Assembly: GCA_965653225.1 (NCBI GenBank) | Contig: CBFGZI010000020.1 | Coordinates: 1 to 42,966, forward strand | Direction: 5' to 3' | Length of the DNA stretch: 42,966 bases | Source: JALZDI01 sp965653225 | GTDB taxonomy: Bacteria; Actinomycetota; Actinomycetes; Propionibacteriales; Nocardioidaceae | Shown here: positions 33,896 through 42,538 of the stretch, in pieces | Position numbering within the stretch: position 1 is the stretch's first letter | Layout: each line of letters starts with the position of its first letter | Notes under the pieces: generated by a model | The model's input: the letters and a program-made list of their open reading frames with translations, nothing else | What the model was told of the DNA's origin: nothing | Databases searched by the model: none | Translations under genes and position numbers: made by a program

Positions 33896-34982
33896 CCTGC
33901 CGGAGGTGCCGGGCGTCATCGACCCGGACGCGATCGCCGCCACCGCTGCGTCGGTGGCGGCTGTGCAGCAACCCAGTGGTGCGATCCCCTGGTTCCCAGG
34001 CGGCCACGTCGACCCGTGGGACCACGTCGAGGCCGCGATGGCGCTGTCGGTCGTACGCCGCTACAGCGACGCCGAGCGCGCCTACGGCTGGCTGTTCGCG
34101 CGGCAGCGGCCCGACGGGTCGTGGCCGATCCGGGTGCGCAGAGAGCAGGTCGAGGACGGCGGGGCGGACACCAACTACTGCGCCTACCTGGCGGTCGGCG
34201 TGCTGCACCACTGGCGGCTGACGCGCTCGGGGCGGTTCCTGCGCACGGCCTGGCCGCACGTGCGCGCGGCGCTCGACTTCGTGACCTCGCTGCAGGCCCC
34301 GCGTGGGGAGGTCTACTGGGCCAGGGGGGCCGACGGCGTCGTCGACGAGATCGCGCTGGTCGCCGGCTGCTCGAGCATCCACCAGAGCCTGCGCTGCGGG
34401 CTCGCGCTCGCCGACCTGGTCGGGCAGCCGCAGCCGGAGTGGGAGCTCGCCCTGGCGCGCCTGCGGCACGTGCTCGCACACCACCCCGAGGCCTTCGCCG
34501 ACAACAGCCGCTACTCCATGGACTGGTACTACCCCGTGCTGGGCGGTGCGGTCCGGGGCCAGGAGGGGCGCGCGCGCATCAAGGAGCGCTGGGACACGTT
34601 CGTGGTGCCCGGGTGGGGGATCCGCTGCGTGTCCGACCAGCCGTGGGTCACCGGCGCCGAGACCTGCGAGCTCGTGCTGGCCCTGCACACCCTGGGCGAG
34701 CACGACGCCGCGGTCGAGCTGTTCGCCTCCATGCAGCACCTGCGCGACCCCGACGGCTCGTACTGGACCGGGCACGTGGTCCCCGCCGGCCTCCGGTGGC
34801 CGGTGGAACGCACCACCTGGACGGCCGCATCGGTGATCCTCGCCGCGGACGCGCTCGCGGCGGCCACGCCGGCCAGCGGCCTCTTCCTGGGCGAGGGCCT
34901 GCCGGAGGGCTTCGCGCTGGACGAGGACGTCTGCGACTGCCTGCAGCAGGCCTCGAGCGGACACGACCTGGCCCAAGAATAG
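33882..34982 (+). CDS. Prenyltransferase/cyclase-like protein, third gene of the trio
   Basis: This 366-residue alpha-helical protein has repeats of the (Q)xxDGSW type: ARQRPDGSWPIRV, MQHLRDPDGSYW, and weaker versions, as in terpenoid cyclases and protein prenyltransferase beta subunits. No DxDD or DDxxD ionisation motif is obvious, so class assignment is open. It starts at GTG 33882 in a 14-base overlap with the methyltransferase. Its stop codon lies inside KstR operator 5. A terpene-like or polycyclic lipid substrate is possible. Confidence 0.75.
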   Translation: MPLPDLPEVPGVIDPDAIAATAASVAAVQQPSGAIPWFPGGHVDPWDHVEAAMALSVVRRYSDAERAYGWLFARQRPDGSWPIRVRREQVEDGGADTNYCAYLAVGVLHHWRLTRSGRFLRTAWPHVRAALDFVTSLQAPRGEVYWARGADGVVDEIALVAGCSSIHQSLRCGLALADLVGQPQPEWELALARLRHVLAHHPEAFADNSRYSMDWYYPVLGGAVRGQEGRARIKERWDTFVVPGWGIRCVSDQPWVTGAETCELVLALHTLGEHDAAVELFASMQHLRDPDGSYWTGHVVPAGLRWPVERTTWTAASVILAADALAAATPASGLFLGEGLPEGFALDEDVCDCLQQASSGHDLAQE

Positions 34983-34997
34983 AACACGTTCTATGAT
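34980..34997 (+). promoter_or_regulatory. KstR operator 5 (exact) and -10 element before fadE34
   Basis: TAGAACACGTTCTA at 34980-34993 is an exact TnnAACnnGTTnnA match. Its first three bases are the TAG stop of the upstream gene. TATGAT at 34992-34997 is a good -10 hexamer overlapping the operator end; the -35 region (CTGGCC near 34968) is poor. fadE34 begins 37 bases after the operator. Confidence 0.85.
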
Positions 34998-35029
34998 GGG
35001 CGGACCCGCCGGCAGGAAGGCACCGCTCG

Positions 35030-37222
35030 ATGTCCCTCGCGACCACCGACGAGCAGCGCGCGCTGCAGGAGAGCATCCGCGCGTGGGCACAGCGCAGCGA
35101 GCCGGTCGCCTGGCTGCGTGAGGTCGCGGACTCGGACAAGCCCGCGCTGCCCGACTCCTGGGGCGCGCTCGCGACCCTTGGGCTGCTCGCGACCCACCTC
35201 GGCGAGGACGTCGGCGGCGCCGGCGGCACGGTCGCCGACCTCGCCGCCGGGCTGGAGGAGTCCGCGCGGGTGCAGGCGCCGGGCGCGGCGCTCACCACGG
35301 CGCTGACGGGGCTGCTGTTGGCGCGCACCGACGTCGCCGCGGCGAGGGCCCTGCTGCCCGGGCTCGCCGCCGGCGAGACCGTCGCCGGCGTCGCGTGGTC
35401 GACCGAGGGTCTGCGGGCCGAGCGCGAGGGTGAGGGCTTCCGTGTCCGCGGCACCGCGCCCGCCGTGCCCGACGCAGGCTTCGGCGACGTGCTCCTGCTC
35501 GGTGCTGAGTCACCCGACGGCGAGGTGTGGTTCGTCGCCGACGTGCACACAGCCGGGCTGGACGTTGAGGTGCTCCCGGCGCTGGACCCGTCGCACTGGC
35601 CGGCGCGGGTGAGTCTCGACCTGGTCGTGCCCGATGACGATGTTCTCGTCGGATTGACACAGTCAGTGGTACGCGACGCCGCCGCGGTGCTCGTCGCCGC
35701 CGAGGCGTGCGGCATCGCGTCCTGGACCGTGCAAACCGCCGTCGAGCACGCAAAGCAGCGGGAGCAGTTCGGCCGGCCGGTGGGCTCGTTCCAGGCGGTC
35801 AAGCACATGTGCACGCAGATGCTGTGCCGCTCCGAGCTCGTGGCCGCGGCCCCGGGGGGCGCGGGCGCGGGGTGCGCGGGTGCCGACGCCGCCCGGGGTG
35901 GCTCCGCCGCCCCCCCCGCGGCGGTCGCGCTCGACGCCGCCGTCGACAACGCCAAGGACTGCATCCAGGTGCTCGGCGGCATCGGCTACACCTGGGAGCA
36001 CGACGCGCACCTGTACCTGCGCCGTGCGCTCAGCCTTCGGCAGCTGCTCGGCGGCAGCGCGTGCTGGCGTGCGCGGACCGCGGAGCTGGCGCTGTCGGGA
36101 CAACGGCGCCAGGCCCGGGTGTCGCTCGCCGGGCAGGCCGAGCGGGCACGCGAGGAGGTGCGCGAGATCGCCCGCCGTGCCAAGGAGCTGCCCGCTCGCG
36201 AGCGGCGGGGGGCACTGGCCGACGCGGGGCTGCTCGCACCGCACTGGCCCGCGCCGTACGGCCGCGACGCCGGGGCGGTCGAGCAGCTGGTGATCGACGA
36301 GGTGCTCGCCGCGGAGGGCGTCGCGCGGCCGAGCCTGATGATCGCGGCCTGGGCGCTTCCGCCCATCCTCGAGCACGGAACCGAGCAGCAGCGCGAGCGG
36401 TTTGTGCGGCCCTCGCTGTACGGCGACATCACCTGGTGCCAGCTGTTCAGCGAGCCCGGCGCCGGGTCCGACCTGGCCTCGCTGCGCACTCGTGCGGAGC
36501 GAGTTGACGGGGGCTGGCGGCTCACCGGCCAGAAGGTGTGGACGTCGCTGGCGCACGACGCCGACTGGGCGATCTGCCTGGCTCGCACGAACCCCGACGT
36601 CGCCAAGCACCAGGGCATCACCTACTTCCTCGTCGACATGCAGGCCGACGGCGTCGAGGTGAGGCCGCTGCGGGAGATGACCGGGGACGCGCTGTTCAAC
36701 GAGGTCTTCCTCGACGGGGTGGTGGTGCCCGACGACTGCGTTGTCGGCGAGGTCGACGGCGGGTGGCGGCTGGCGCGGTCGACGCTGGCCAACGAGCGCG
36801 TCGCGATGTCGGGCGGCTCGTCGCTGGGCTCGGCGGTGGAGCAGCTGCTCGTGCGGGCGGTCGAGGGCGGAACGGACCGCGATGCGGTGACCCGCGACCG
36901 GCTCGGTGCCCTGGTCGCACAGGGGCACGCGTTCTCGATGCTCGGGCTGCGGGCGACGTTGCGCAGCCTGCGGGGGGACGGGCCCGGTCCGGAGTCGAGC
37001 GTGCAGAAGCTGGTCGGCGTCGAGCACCGCCAGACCGCCGCGGAGACCGCGCTGGAGCTGCTGGGACCGGCGGGGGCGGTGCTCGACCAGCGCACGGCAC
37101 CGGTCGTACACGAGCTGCTCGTGAGCCGCTGCCTGAGCATCGCCGGCGGCACCACCCAGGTGCTGCGGAACCTGGTGGGGGAGCGCGTGCTGGGGCTGCC
37201 GCGAGAGCCGGCGGGCAGCTGA
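35030..37222 (+). CDS. fadE34: Two-domain acyl-CoA dehydrogenase FadE34 (ChsE3-like)
   Basis: This 730-residue protein has two tandem ACAD modules, like FadE34 (Rv3573c, about 710 aa, next to kstR in M. tuberculosis). The N-terminal half has EQFGRPVGSFQAVKHMCTQM and KDCIQVLGGIGYTWEHDAHLYLRR. The C-terminal half has CQLFSEPGAGSDLASLRTRA, GGWRLTGQKVWTSLAHDAD and ERVAMSGGSS. ChsE3-type enzymes dehydrogenate steroid-CoA side chains of about five carbons. AGGAAGG precedes ATG 35030. Residues about 275-296 are an unusual Gly/Ala/Cys-rich low-complexity segment encoded by long G and C runs. Confidence 0.9.
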   Translation: MSLATTDEQRALQESIRAWAQRSEPVAWLREVADSDKPALPDSWGALATLGLLATHLGEDVGGAGGTVADLAAGLEESARVQAPGAALTTALTGLLLARTDVAAARALLPGLAAGETVAGVAWSTEGLRAEREGEGFRVRGTAPAVPDAGFGDVLLLGAESPDGEVWFVADVHTAGLDVEVLPALDPSHWPARVSLDLVVPDDDVLVGLTQSVVRDAAAVLVAAEACGIASWTVQTAVEHAKQREQFGRPVGSFQAVKHMCTQMLCRSELVAAAPGGAGAGCAGADAARGGSAAPPAAVALDAAVDNAKDCIQVLGGIGYTWEHDAHLYLRRALSLRQLLGGSACWRARTAELALSGQRRQARVSLAGQAERAREEVREIARRAKELPARERRGALADAGLLAPHWPAPYGRDAGAVEQLVIDEVLAAEGVARPSLMIAAWALPPILEHGTEQQRERFVRPSLYGDITWCQLFSEPGAGSDLASLRTRAERVDGGWRLTGQKVWTSLAHDADWAICLARTNPDVAKHQGITYFLVDMQADGVEVRPLREMTGDALFNEVFLDGVVVPDDCVVGEVDGGWRLARSTLANERVAMSGGSSLGSAVEQLLVRAVEGGTDRDAVTRDRLGALVAQGHAFSMLGLRATLRSLRGDGPGPESSVQKLVGVEHRQTAAETALELLGPAGAVLDQRTAPVVHELLVSRCLSIAGGTTQVLRNLVGERVLGLPREPAGS

Positions 37223-37242
37223 GGCCGAGGACGAGGGATCAC

Positions 37243-39549
37243 GTGGACTTCACCCTGGACGAGACGCAGCAGGCCGTGCAGCAGGTCGCGGCGGAGGTGC
37301 TGCGCCGCGAGCGCGAGCGGATCGGCCACGACGAGACGCTCGTGCCCGGACTCGCCGGTCACGACGCACCGGGCTTCGACGAGACCGCCTGGAAGGCACT
37401 GGCACAGGCCGGGCTGCTCTCGCTGGTGCTGCCGGAGCGGCTCGGCGGCGAGGGCCTGGGCCCGGTCGAGGCATCGCTGGTGCTGCGCGAGGTCGGGCGC
37501 CAGGTGGCTCCGGTGCCCGCCGCCGCGACGTTCGCAGCCATGTTGTTCGCCACACGCAACGGGTCGCCGCAGCAGCAGCGCCGCTGGCTCGACGGCGTGG
37601 CGACCGGCGACGCGCTGCTCACCTGCGGGGACACGTCGGACCGGACCGCGCCGCGGGCCGAACGCACCGGCGTGGGCGTTCGGCTGTACGGCAGCGTGCC
37701 CGGGGTGGCGTACGCGCAGTCCGCCGACCGCATCGTGCTCCCGGCACACGACGGCGACTTGCCGCTGGTCGTGGTGCTGGACGCGTCCGCCGCCGGGGTG
37801 ACGCTGCAGCCCGGGTACAGCTCCGCGCGCCGGCAGGAGGCGACAGTCGTGCTCGACGGCGCCGTCGTGCCGCAGGACGACGTCGCCGACGGCCCCGCGG
37901 CGGCCGACGACCTGCGCCGGCTGTTCACGGCAGCCTCGTGCGCGGTGGCCGACGGCGTGCTGGCCGGTGCCCTCGAGCTGACCACCGAGCACGTAAGCAC
38001 CCGTGAGCAGTTCGGCCGTCCGCTGGCGTCGTTCCAGGCCGTCGCCGAGCAGGCCGCGGACGTCTACGTCGCGGCCCGCACGCTGCACCTGGCGACGCTT
38101 CGGGCGTGCTGGCGGCTGCACCATCGGCTCGACGCAGACGAGGAGCTCGCGGTCGCGGCGTACTGGGCGTGCACGCACGCACCGCCGGCGGTGCAGACCT
38201 GCCACCACCTGCACGGCGGCACCGGGGTCGACGCGACCTACCCGCTGCATCAGCACTACGGCTGGACCAAGGATTTCACGCGGGCACTGGGCGGCTCCGA
38301 GGGCAGCCTGGAGGTGCTCGGCCGCCGGCTGCGGCTGGACGAGCCGGCCGACGACGGGCCGGAGACGACCGACGGCATGGTCATCGCGCTGAGCGCGCAG
38401 CAGCTGGCGTTGCGCGACGAGCTGCGGACCTACTTCGAGGGCCTGGTCTCGCCGGAGGAGCGGCAGACCATGCTGACCGAGCGGCACGGGCAGACCTACC
38501 GCGACGTTGTGCGTCGCATGGGGCGTGACGGCTGGCTCGGTGTCGGCTGGCCCGTCGAGTACGGCGGGCGCGGCTTCGGTGAGGTCGAGCAGCAGATCTT
38601 CGTCAACGAGGCGTCGCGGGCCGACGTGCCGCTGCCGTACGTGACGCTGCAGACCGTGGGCCCGACGCTGCAGTCGCACGGCACCAAGGAGCAGCGCGAC
38701 CTGTTCCTGCCGCGGATCCTGGCCGGTGACGTGCACTTCGCGATCGGCTACACCGAGCCCGGCGCCGGCACCGACCTGGCGGCGCTGCGCACGACCGCGA
38801 CCCGGGACGGAGACGACTACGTCGTCAACGGGCAGAAGATCTTCACCACCGGCGCGCACGACGCCGACTACGTCTGGCTGGCCGTGCGTACCGACCCCGA
38901 AGCCCCGCGGCACAAGGGGATCTCGATCCTGATCGTGGACACCACGGCCGAGGGCTACAGCTGGAGCCCGATCATCACCTGTGATGGCGCGCACCATGTG
39001 AACGCGACGTACTTCGACAACGTGCGCGTGCCCGCCTCGATGCTGGTCGGCGAGGAGAACGGCGGCTGGCGGCTGATCACCACCCAGCTGAACCACGAGC
39101 GGGTGATGCTCGGTCCTGCCGGGCGCATCGCGGCGCTGCTGCACCGGGTCGCCGACTGGGCGGTGGACCGGCGGGTGGCAGACGGGACACCACTGCTCGA
39201 CCTGCCCGCCGTACGCCGGGTGCTGGCGGAGGCGCAGGCATGTCTTAGTGTCAACGAGACGCTTAACTGGCAGGTCGCGGCGTCGGCGGCCTCCGGTCCG
39301 GTGCAGGTGGCCGACGCGTCGGCCACCAAGGTGTTCTCCTCCGAGTGCGTGCAGCGCGTCGGGCGGCTGCTCGAGGAGGTGGTCGGCTGTCACGGCGACC
39401 CAGCGGACCCGGAGACGGCGCGGCTGCTGCACTGGCTCGACGTGCAGGCACGGCGCAACCTGGTGCTCACCTTCGGTGGCGGTGTCAACGAGATCCAGCG
39501 TGAGCTGATCGCGCAGATGGGTCTCGGCCTTCCCCGGGTGCCGCGATGA
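37243..39549 (+). CDS. Fused ChsE1-ChsE2 (FadE28-FadE29-like) acyl-CoA dehydrogenase
   Basis: This 768-residue ORF is a continuous fusion. Residues 1 to about 375 resemble FadE28/ChsE1: a degenerate flavin region, TREQFGRPLASFQAVAEQAA and the FadE28-type HLHGGTGVDATYPLHQHYG. A linker (about 365-383, PADDGPETTDGM) follows. The rest resembles FadE29/ChsE2: GYTEPGAGTDLAALRTTATR, GQKIFTTGAHDADYVWLA and GGGVNEIQRELIAQMGLGLP. In M. tuberculosis these are separate genes forming an alpha2beta2 enzyme that desaturates the three-carbon steroid-CoA side chain. The start is GTG 37243 with GAGGG upstream; no stop lies between the halves. An internal ATG at 38377 is possible but has only a weak ribosome site. 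Confidence 0.88.
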   Translation: MDFTLDETQQAVQQVAAEVLRRERERIGHDETLVPGLAGHDAPGFDETAWKALAQAGLLSLVLPERLGGEGLGPVEASLVLREVGRQVAPVPAAATFAAMLFATRNGSPQQQRRWLDGVATGDALLTCGDTSDRTAPRAERTGVGVRLYGSVPGVAYAQSADRIVLPAHDGDLPLVVVLDASAAGVTLQPGYSSARRQEATVVLDGAVVPQDDVADGPAAADDLRRLFTAASCAVADGVLAGALELTTEHVSTREQFGRPLASFQAVAEQAADVYVAARTLHLATLRACWRLHHRLDADEELAVAAYWACTHAPPAVQTCHHLHGGTGVDATYPLHQHYGWTKDFTRALGGSEGSLEVLGRRLRLDEPADDGPETTDGMVIALSAQQLALRDELRTYFEGLVSPEERQTMLTERHGQTYRDVVRRMGRDGWLGVGWPVEYGGRGFGEVEQQIFVNEASRADVPLPYVTLQTVGPTLQSHGTKEQRDLFLPRILAGDVHFAIGYTEPGAGTDLAALRTTATRDGDDYVVNGQKIFTTGAHDADYVWLAVRTDPEAPRHKGISILIVDTTAEGYSWSPIITCDGAHHVNATYFDNVRVPASMLVGEENGGWRLITTQLNHERVMLGPAGRIAALLHRVADWAVDRRVADGTPLLDLPAVRRVLAEAQACLSVNETLNWQVAASAASGPVQVADASATKVFSSECVQRVGRLLEEVVGCHGDPADPETARLLHWLDVQARRNLVLTFGGGVNEIQRELIAQMGLGLPRVPR

Positions 39550-40508
39550 GCGCCGGGGAGCGGATCCAGGCCGAGGCGGCGCGTATCGCCGCCCTCGGCG
39601 ACAGCCCTCGCCGTCCGGCGCGCGACCCGGTCAACGAGCCGATGGTACGCAACTGGGTCGAGGCGCTCGACGACCGCAACCCCGTCTACCTCGACCGCAA
39701 GGCCGCCGAGGCGTCGGTGCACGGTGAGCTGGTGGCGCCGCCGGCCATGATCCAGGTCTGGACGATGCCGGGCCTCCGTCCGGACCGGTCGGTGCAGGCG
39801 GGCGACCCGCTGCGGGCGATGATGGGCGTTCTCGACGACGAGGGGTTCACCTCGGTGGTGGCGACCGACTCCGAGCAGACCTACCACCGCTACCTGCGGA
39901 TGGGGGAGCACCTGGAGGTCTCCACTCGGCTCGAGGCGGTCGTCGGGCCCAAGCGGACGGCGCTGGGTGAGGGCTGGTTCGTCACCACCGTGTCGACCTG
40001 GTGGGTGGGCGACGAGGCCGTCGGCGGGATGCGGTTCACGGTGCTCAAGTTCCGCCCGAAGGAGCAGCAGCCGACGGAACCGGAGGAGTCCGGCTCCGGC
40101 CCGGTGCTGCGCCCCGCGGCCAACCGCGACACCGCGTTCTTCTGGGAGGGCACCAAGCAGGGAGAGCTGCGCATCCAGCGGTGCCTGGCGTGCGGTGCGC
40201 TGCGCCACCCACCCGGTCCGCTGTGCACGCGGTGCGGGTCACACGAACGCGGTCACCTCGTGGCGAGCGGCCTCGGTACCGTCTACAGCTTCGTCGTGCA
40301 CCACCACCCGCCGGTGCCGGGCAAGGAGCTGCCGCTGGTGATCGCGCTGGTCGAGCTCGACGAGGGCGTGCGGATGCTCGGCGACCTGCACGACGTCGAC
40401 CCGGACTCGGTCGTGATCGGGCAGCGTGTGCGTTCGCGGATGCAGCGCGTCGACGACGACCTGACGCTGCCGGGATGGGTACCGGCTGGGCCGGAGGAGC
40501 AGGCATGA
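39546..40508 (+). CDS. chsH2: ChsH2-like MaoC hydratase with DUF35 domain
   Basis: This 320-residue protein has an N-terminal MaoC-like (hotdog) domain (about residues 1-170) and a C-terminal DUF35 domain with a rubredoxin-like zinc knuckle, CLACGALRHPPGPLCTRCGS, then an OB fold. In M. tuberculosis ChsH2 (Rv3542c) pairs with ChsH1 to hydrate the steroid enoyl-CoA, and its DUF35 part binds the Ltp2 aldolase. It overlaps the previous stop by ATGA and the next gene by four bases, so the order ChsE-ChsH2-ChsH1-Ltp2 equals the igr operon. Confidence 0.93.
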   Translation: MSAGERIQAEAARIAALGDSPRRPARDPVNEPMVRNWVEALDDRNPVYLDRKAAEASVHGELVAPPAMIQVWTMPGLRPDRSVQAGDPLRAMMGVLDDEGFTSVVATDSEQTYHRYLRMGEHLEVSTRLEAVVGPKRTALGEGWFVTTVSTWWVGDEAVGGMRFTVLKFRPKEQQPTEPEESGSGPVLRPAANRDTAFFWEGTKQGELRIQRCLACGALRHPPGPLCTRCGSHERGHLVASGLGTVYSFVVHHHPPVPGKELPLVIALVELDEGVRMLGDLHDVDPDSVVIGQRVRSRMQRVDDDLTLPGWVPAGPEEQA

Positions 40509-40966
40509 GCGCCGACCTGTTGCCGCCGACCCGGACTGCCGACGACGTGGGGGTCGGCGACCGGCTCGACGAGCTGTCGATTCCGGTTACGCCGACGTTC
40601 GTGGTGAGCACAGCGCTGGCGACCCGCGACTTCCAGGACGTCCACCACGACCGCGACCTCGCGCAGAGCCGGGGTTCGGCCGACATCTTCCTCAACATCC
40701 TCACCAGCACCGGTCTGGTGCAGCGGTTCGTCACCGACTGGGCAGGGCCGGAGGCGCTCGTGCACGAGGTGTCCGTGCGGCTGGGCGCTCCCTGCTATCC
40801 GTACGACACGCTGGTGTTCACCGGTGAGGTGACCGACGTGGTCACCGAGCAGGTGGACGGCGTCGCGCGGGTTGTGCATCTCGTCAAGGTGACGGGAGAG
40901 ACGAAGCTCGGCAGCCATGTGGTGGCGACGGTGCGGGTGCAGCTGCCCGACGGGGAGAGCCGATGA
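40505..40966 (+). CDS. chsH1: ChsH1-like MaoC enoyl-CoA hydratase subunit
   Basis: This 153-residue single hotdog domain carries the hydratase-type motif TRDFQDVHHDRDLA (residues 40-53), whose Asp and His residues are the likely catalytic pair. Typical small MaoC length. It complements ChsH2, which lacks a convincing catalytic motif, as in the M. tuberculosis heterotetramer. It is coupled to both neighbours by ATGA overlaps. Confidence 0.93.
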   Translation: MSADLLPPTRTADDVGVGDRLDELSIPVTPTFVVSTALATRDFQDVHHDRDLAQSRGSADIFLNILTSTGLVQRFVTDWAGPEALVHEVSVRLGAPCYPYDTLVFTGEVTDVVTEQVDGVARVVHLVKVTGETKLGSHVVATVRVQLPDGESR

Positions 40967-42141
40967 GCACGGATGCGCTGTCGGGCCGCACCGCGGTCGT
41001 CGGGATCGGCGCCACGGAGTTCTCCAAGGAGTCCGGGCGGAGCGAGCTGCAGCTTGCGGCGGAGTGTGTGCGCGCGGCTGTCGAGGACGCTGGGCTGATG
41101 GCGTCCGACGTCGACGGCATGGTCACGTTCACCATGGACGCCAACGCCGAGATCGCGGTGGCGCGCGAGCTCGGCGTACCCGAGCTGAGGTTCTTCAGCC
41201 GGATCCCGTACGGCGGGGGCGCGGCGTGCGCGACCGTGCAGCAGGCGGCGATGGCCGTCGCCACGGGAGTCGCCGACGTGGTGGTCTGCTACCGCGCCTT
41301 CAACGAGCGGTCCGGTCAGCGGTTCGGCCAGGTGTCGCAGGCGGTGCTCACGCAGCCGACGTCGAACGGGCTCGACAACGCGTGGTCGTACCCCTTCGGG
41401 CTGGGCACGCCCGGCGCCATGGTCGCGATGTTCGCGCGGCGCTACATGCACGAGACCGGCGCGACCAGCGAGGACTTCGGCCGCGTCGCGGTGGCCGACC
41501 GCAAGCACGCGGCGACGAACCCCAACGCGTGGTTCTACCAGCGGCCGATCACGCTGGAGGACCACCAGGCCTCGCGCTGGGTCACCGAGCCGCTGCACCT
41601 GCTGGACTGCTGCCAGGAGAGCGACGGTGGTGTCGCGCTGGTGGTGACCAGCGTCGAGCGGGCGCGCGACCTGCCCCGGCGGCCCGCCGTGGTGCTCGCG
41701 GCCGCGCAGGGCAGCGGGCCCGACCAGTTCACCATGACCAGCTACTACCGCGACGACCTGACCGGGCTGCCGGAGATGGGGCTGGTGGGTAGGCAGCTGT
41801 GGCAGCAGTCGGGGCTGGGGCCGCAGGACGTGCAGACCGCGGTGCTGTACGACCACTTCACGCCGTTCGTGCTCGTGCAGCTGGAGGAGCTCGGCTTCTG
41901 CGGCCGCGGTGAGGGGAAGGACTTCATCGCCGACGGTGCGATCGAGCTCGGCGGCCGACTGCCGCTGAACACGCACGGCGGGCAGCTCGGCGAGGCCTAC
42001 ATCCACGGGATGAACGGCATCGCCGAGGGTGTTCGCCAGCTGCGCGGGTCGTCAGTGAACCAGGTCGACGGCGCGGAACACGTGCTGGTCACCGCCGGGA
42101 CGGGGGTGCCGACCAGCGGCCTGGTGCTTGGCTGCGGATGA
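40963..42141 (+). CDS. ltp2: Ltp2-like steroid side-chain retro-aldolase
   Basis: This 392-residue thiolase-fold protein of the lipid-transfer/SCP-x type lacks the usual thiolase nucleophilic Cys motif. It has SYPFGLGTPGAMVAMFARRY, Tyr296 in VLYDHFTPFV and Tyr346 in GEAYIHGMNGIAEG; these two are 50 residues apart, like the Tyr pair I recall as catalytic in Thermomonospora curvata Ltp2. With the ChsH2 DUF35 domain it cleaves the 17-hydroxy C22 steroid-CoA to androstenedione-type C19 steroid and propionyl-CoA. It is the last gene of the operon. Confidence 0.93.
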   Translation: MSTDALSGRTAVVGIGATEFSKESGRSELQLAAECVRAAVEDAGLMASDVDGMVTFTMDANAEIAVARELGVPELRFFSRIPYGGGAACATVQQAAMAVATGVADVVVCYRAFNERSGQRFGQVSQAVLTQPTSNGLDNAWSYPFGLGTPGAMVAMFARRYMHETGATSEDFGRVAVADRKHAATNPNAWFYQRPITLEDHQASRWVTEPLHLLDCCQESDGGVALVVTSVERARDLPRRPAVVLAAAQGSGPDQFTMTSYYRDDLTGLPEMGLVGRQLWQQSGLGPQDVQTAVLYDHFTPFVLVQLEELGFCGRGEGKDFIADGAIELGGRLPLNTHGGQLGEAYIHGMNGIAEGVRQLRGSSVNQVDGAEHVLVTAGTGVPTSGLVLGCG

Positions 42142-42187
42142 CCTCCTGGGTGTGCCTCGTGGCTTGAAGGCGCGCGAGAATTGGTGC

Positions 42188-42538
42188 ATGGCTTTGCGCA
42201 TGAGAGACGACTGGCTCGAGATTCGCTTCACCCGGACCGAGAAGGCGCTCGGTCTGCTCGGTGACGTCGACGTGCCGCTGTCGGCAGTGCGTCAGGTCGA
42301 GGTGGTGCCGAACGGTCTCAGCGCGCCGACCGGAGTTCGGTTGCCCGGCTACGCCCTGCCGTGGAGTCGCAAGCTCGGTACGTGGCGCAGGCGCGGGCAC
42401 AAGTCTCTGGTCGACGTTCGCCGTGACCAGCCGGCGCTGCGGATCCGGCTCGCTGGCCAGCGCTACGACGAGCTGGTGGTGGGGTCTGATGACGCGGAGC
42501 TTGTCGCTGCTGATCTGCGGGGGCGGGTGGGGCGCTGA
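42188..42538 (+). CDS. Hypothetical protein (116 aa), PH-like domain family
   Basis: A small basic soluble protein of a type common in actinobacteria, with a beta-rich pattern such as DWLEIRFTRTEKALGLLG, VPLSAVRQVEVV, PGYALPWSRKLGTW and LVVGSDDAELVAADLR. It has no catalytic motif or signal peptide. The start is ATG 42188, with ATG 42200 as alternative. It lies 46 bases after ltp2 on the same strand and could be read through from the operon, but nothing links its function to steroids. Confidence 0.65.
   Translation: MALRMRDDWLEIRFTRTEKALGLLGDVDVPLSAVRQVEVVPNGLSAPTGVRLPGYALPWSRKLGTWRRRGHKSLVDVRRDQPALRIRLAGQRYDELVVGSDDAELVAADLRGRVGR

Noticed and set aside
35847..35920. A pair of compensating frameshifts in FadE34
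   Set aside because: I read the other two frames across the tract and neither gives a better match to the family, so I keep the existing frame and only flag the tract.
36622..39432. A 936-codon minus-strand frame opposite the fused acyl-CoA dehydrogenase
   Set aside because: The protein has no recognisable domain and is rich in Arg, Gly and Gln. The plus strand encodes two good acyl-CoA dehydrogenase domains.
38377..39549. Separate start for the ChsE2-like half at the internal ATG
   Set aside because: No stop codon separates it from the upstream half, and only a poorly placed GGAG precedes it. A continuous fusion is the simpler reading, though not excluded.
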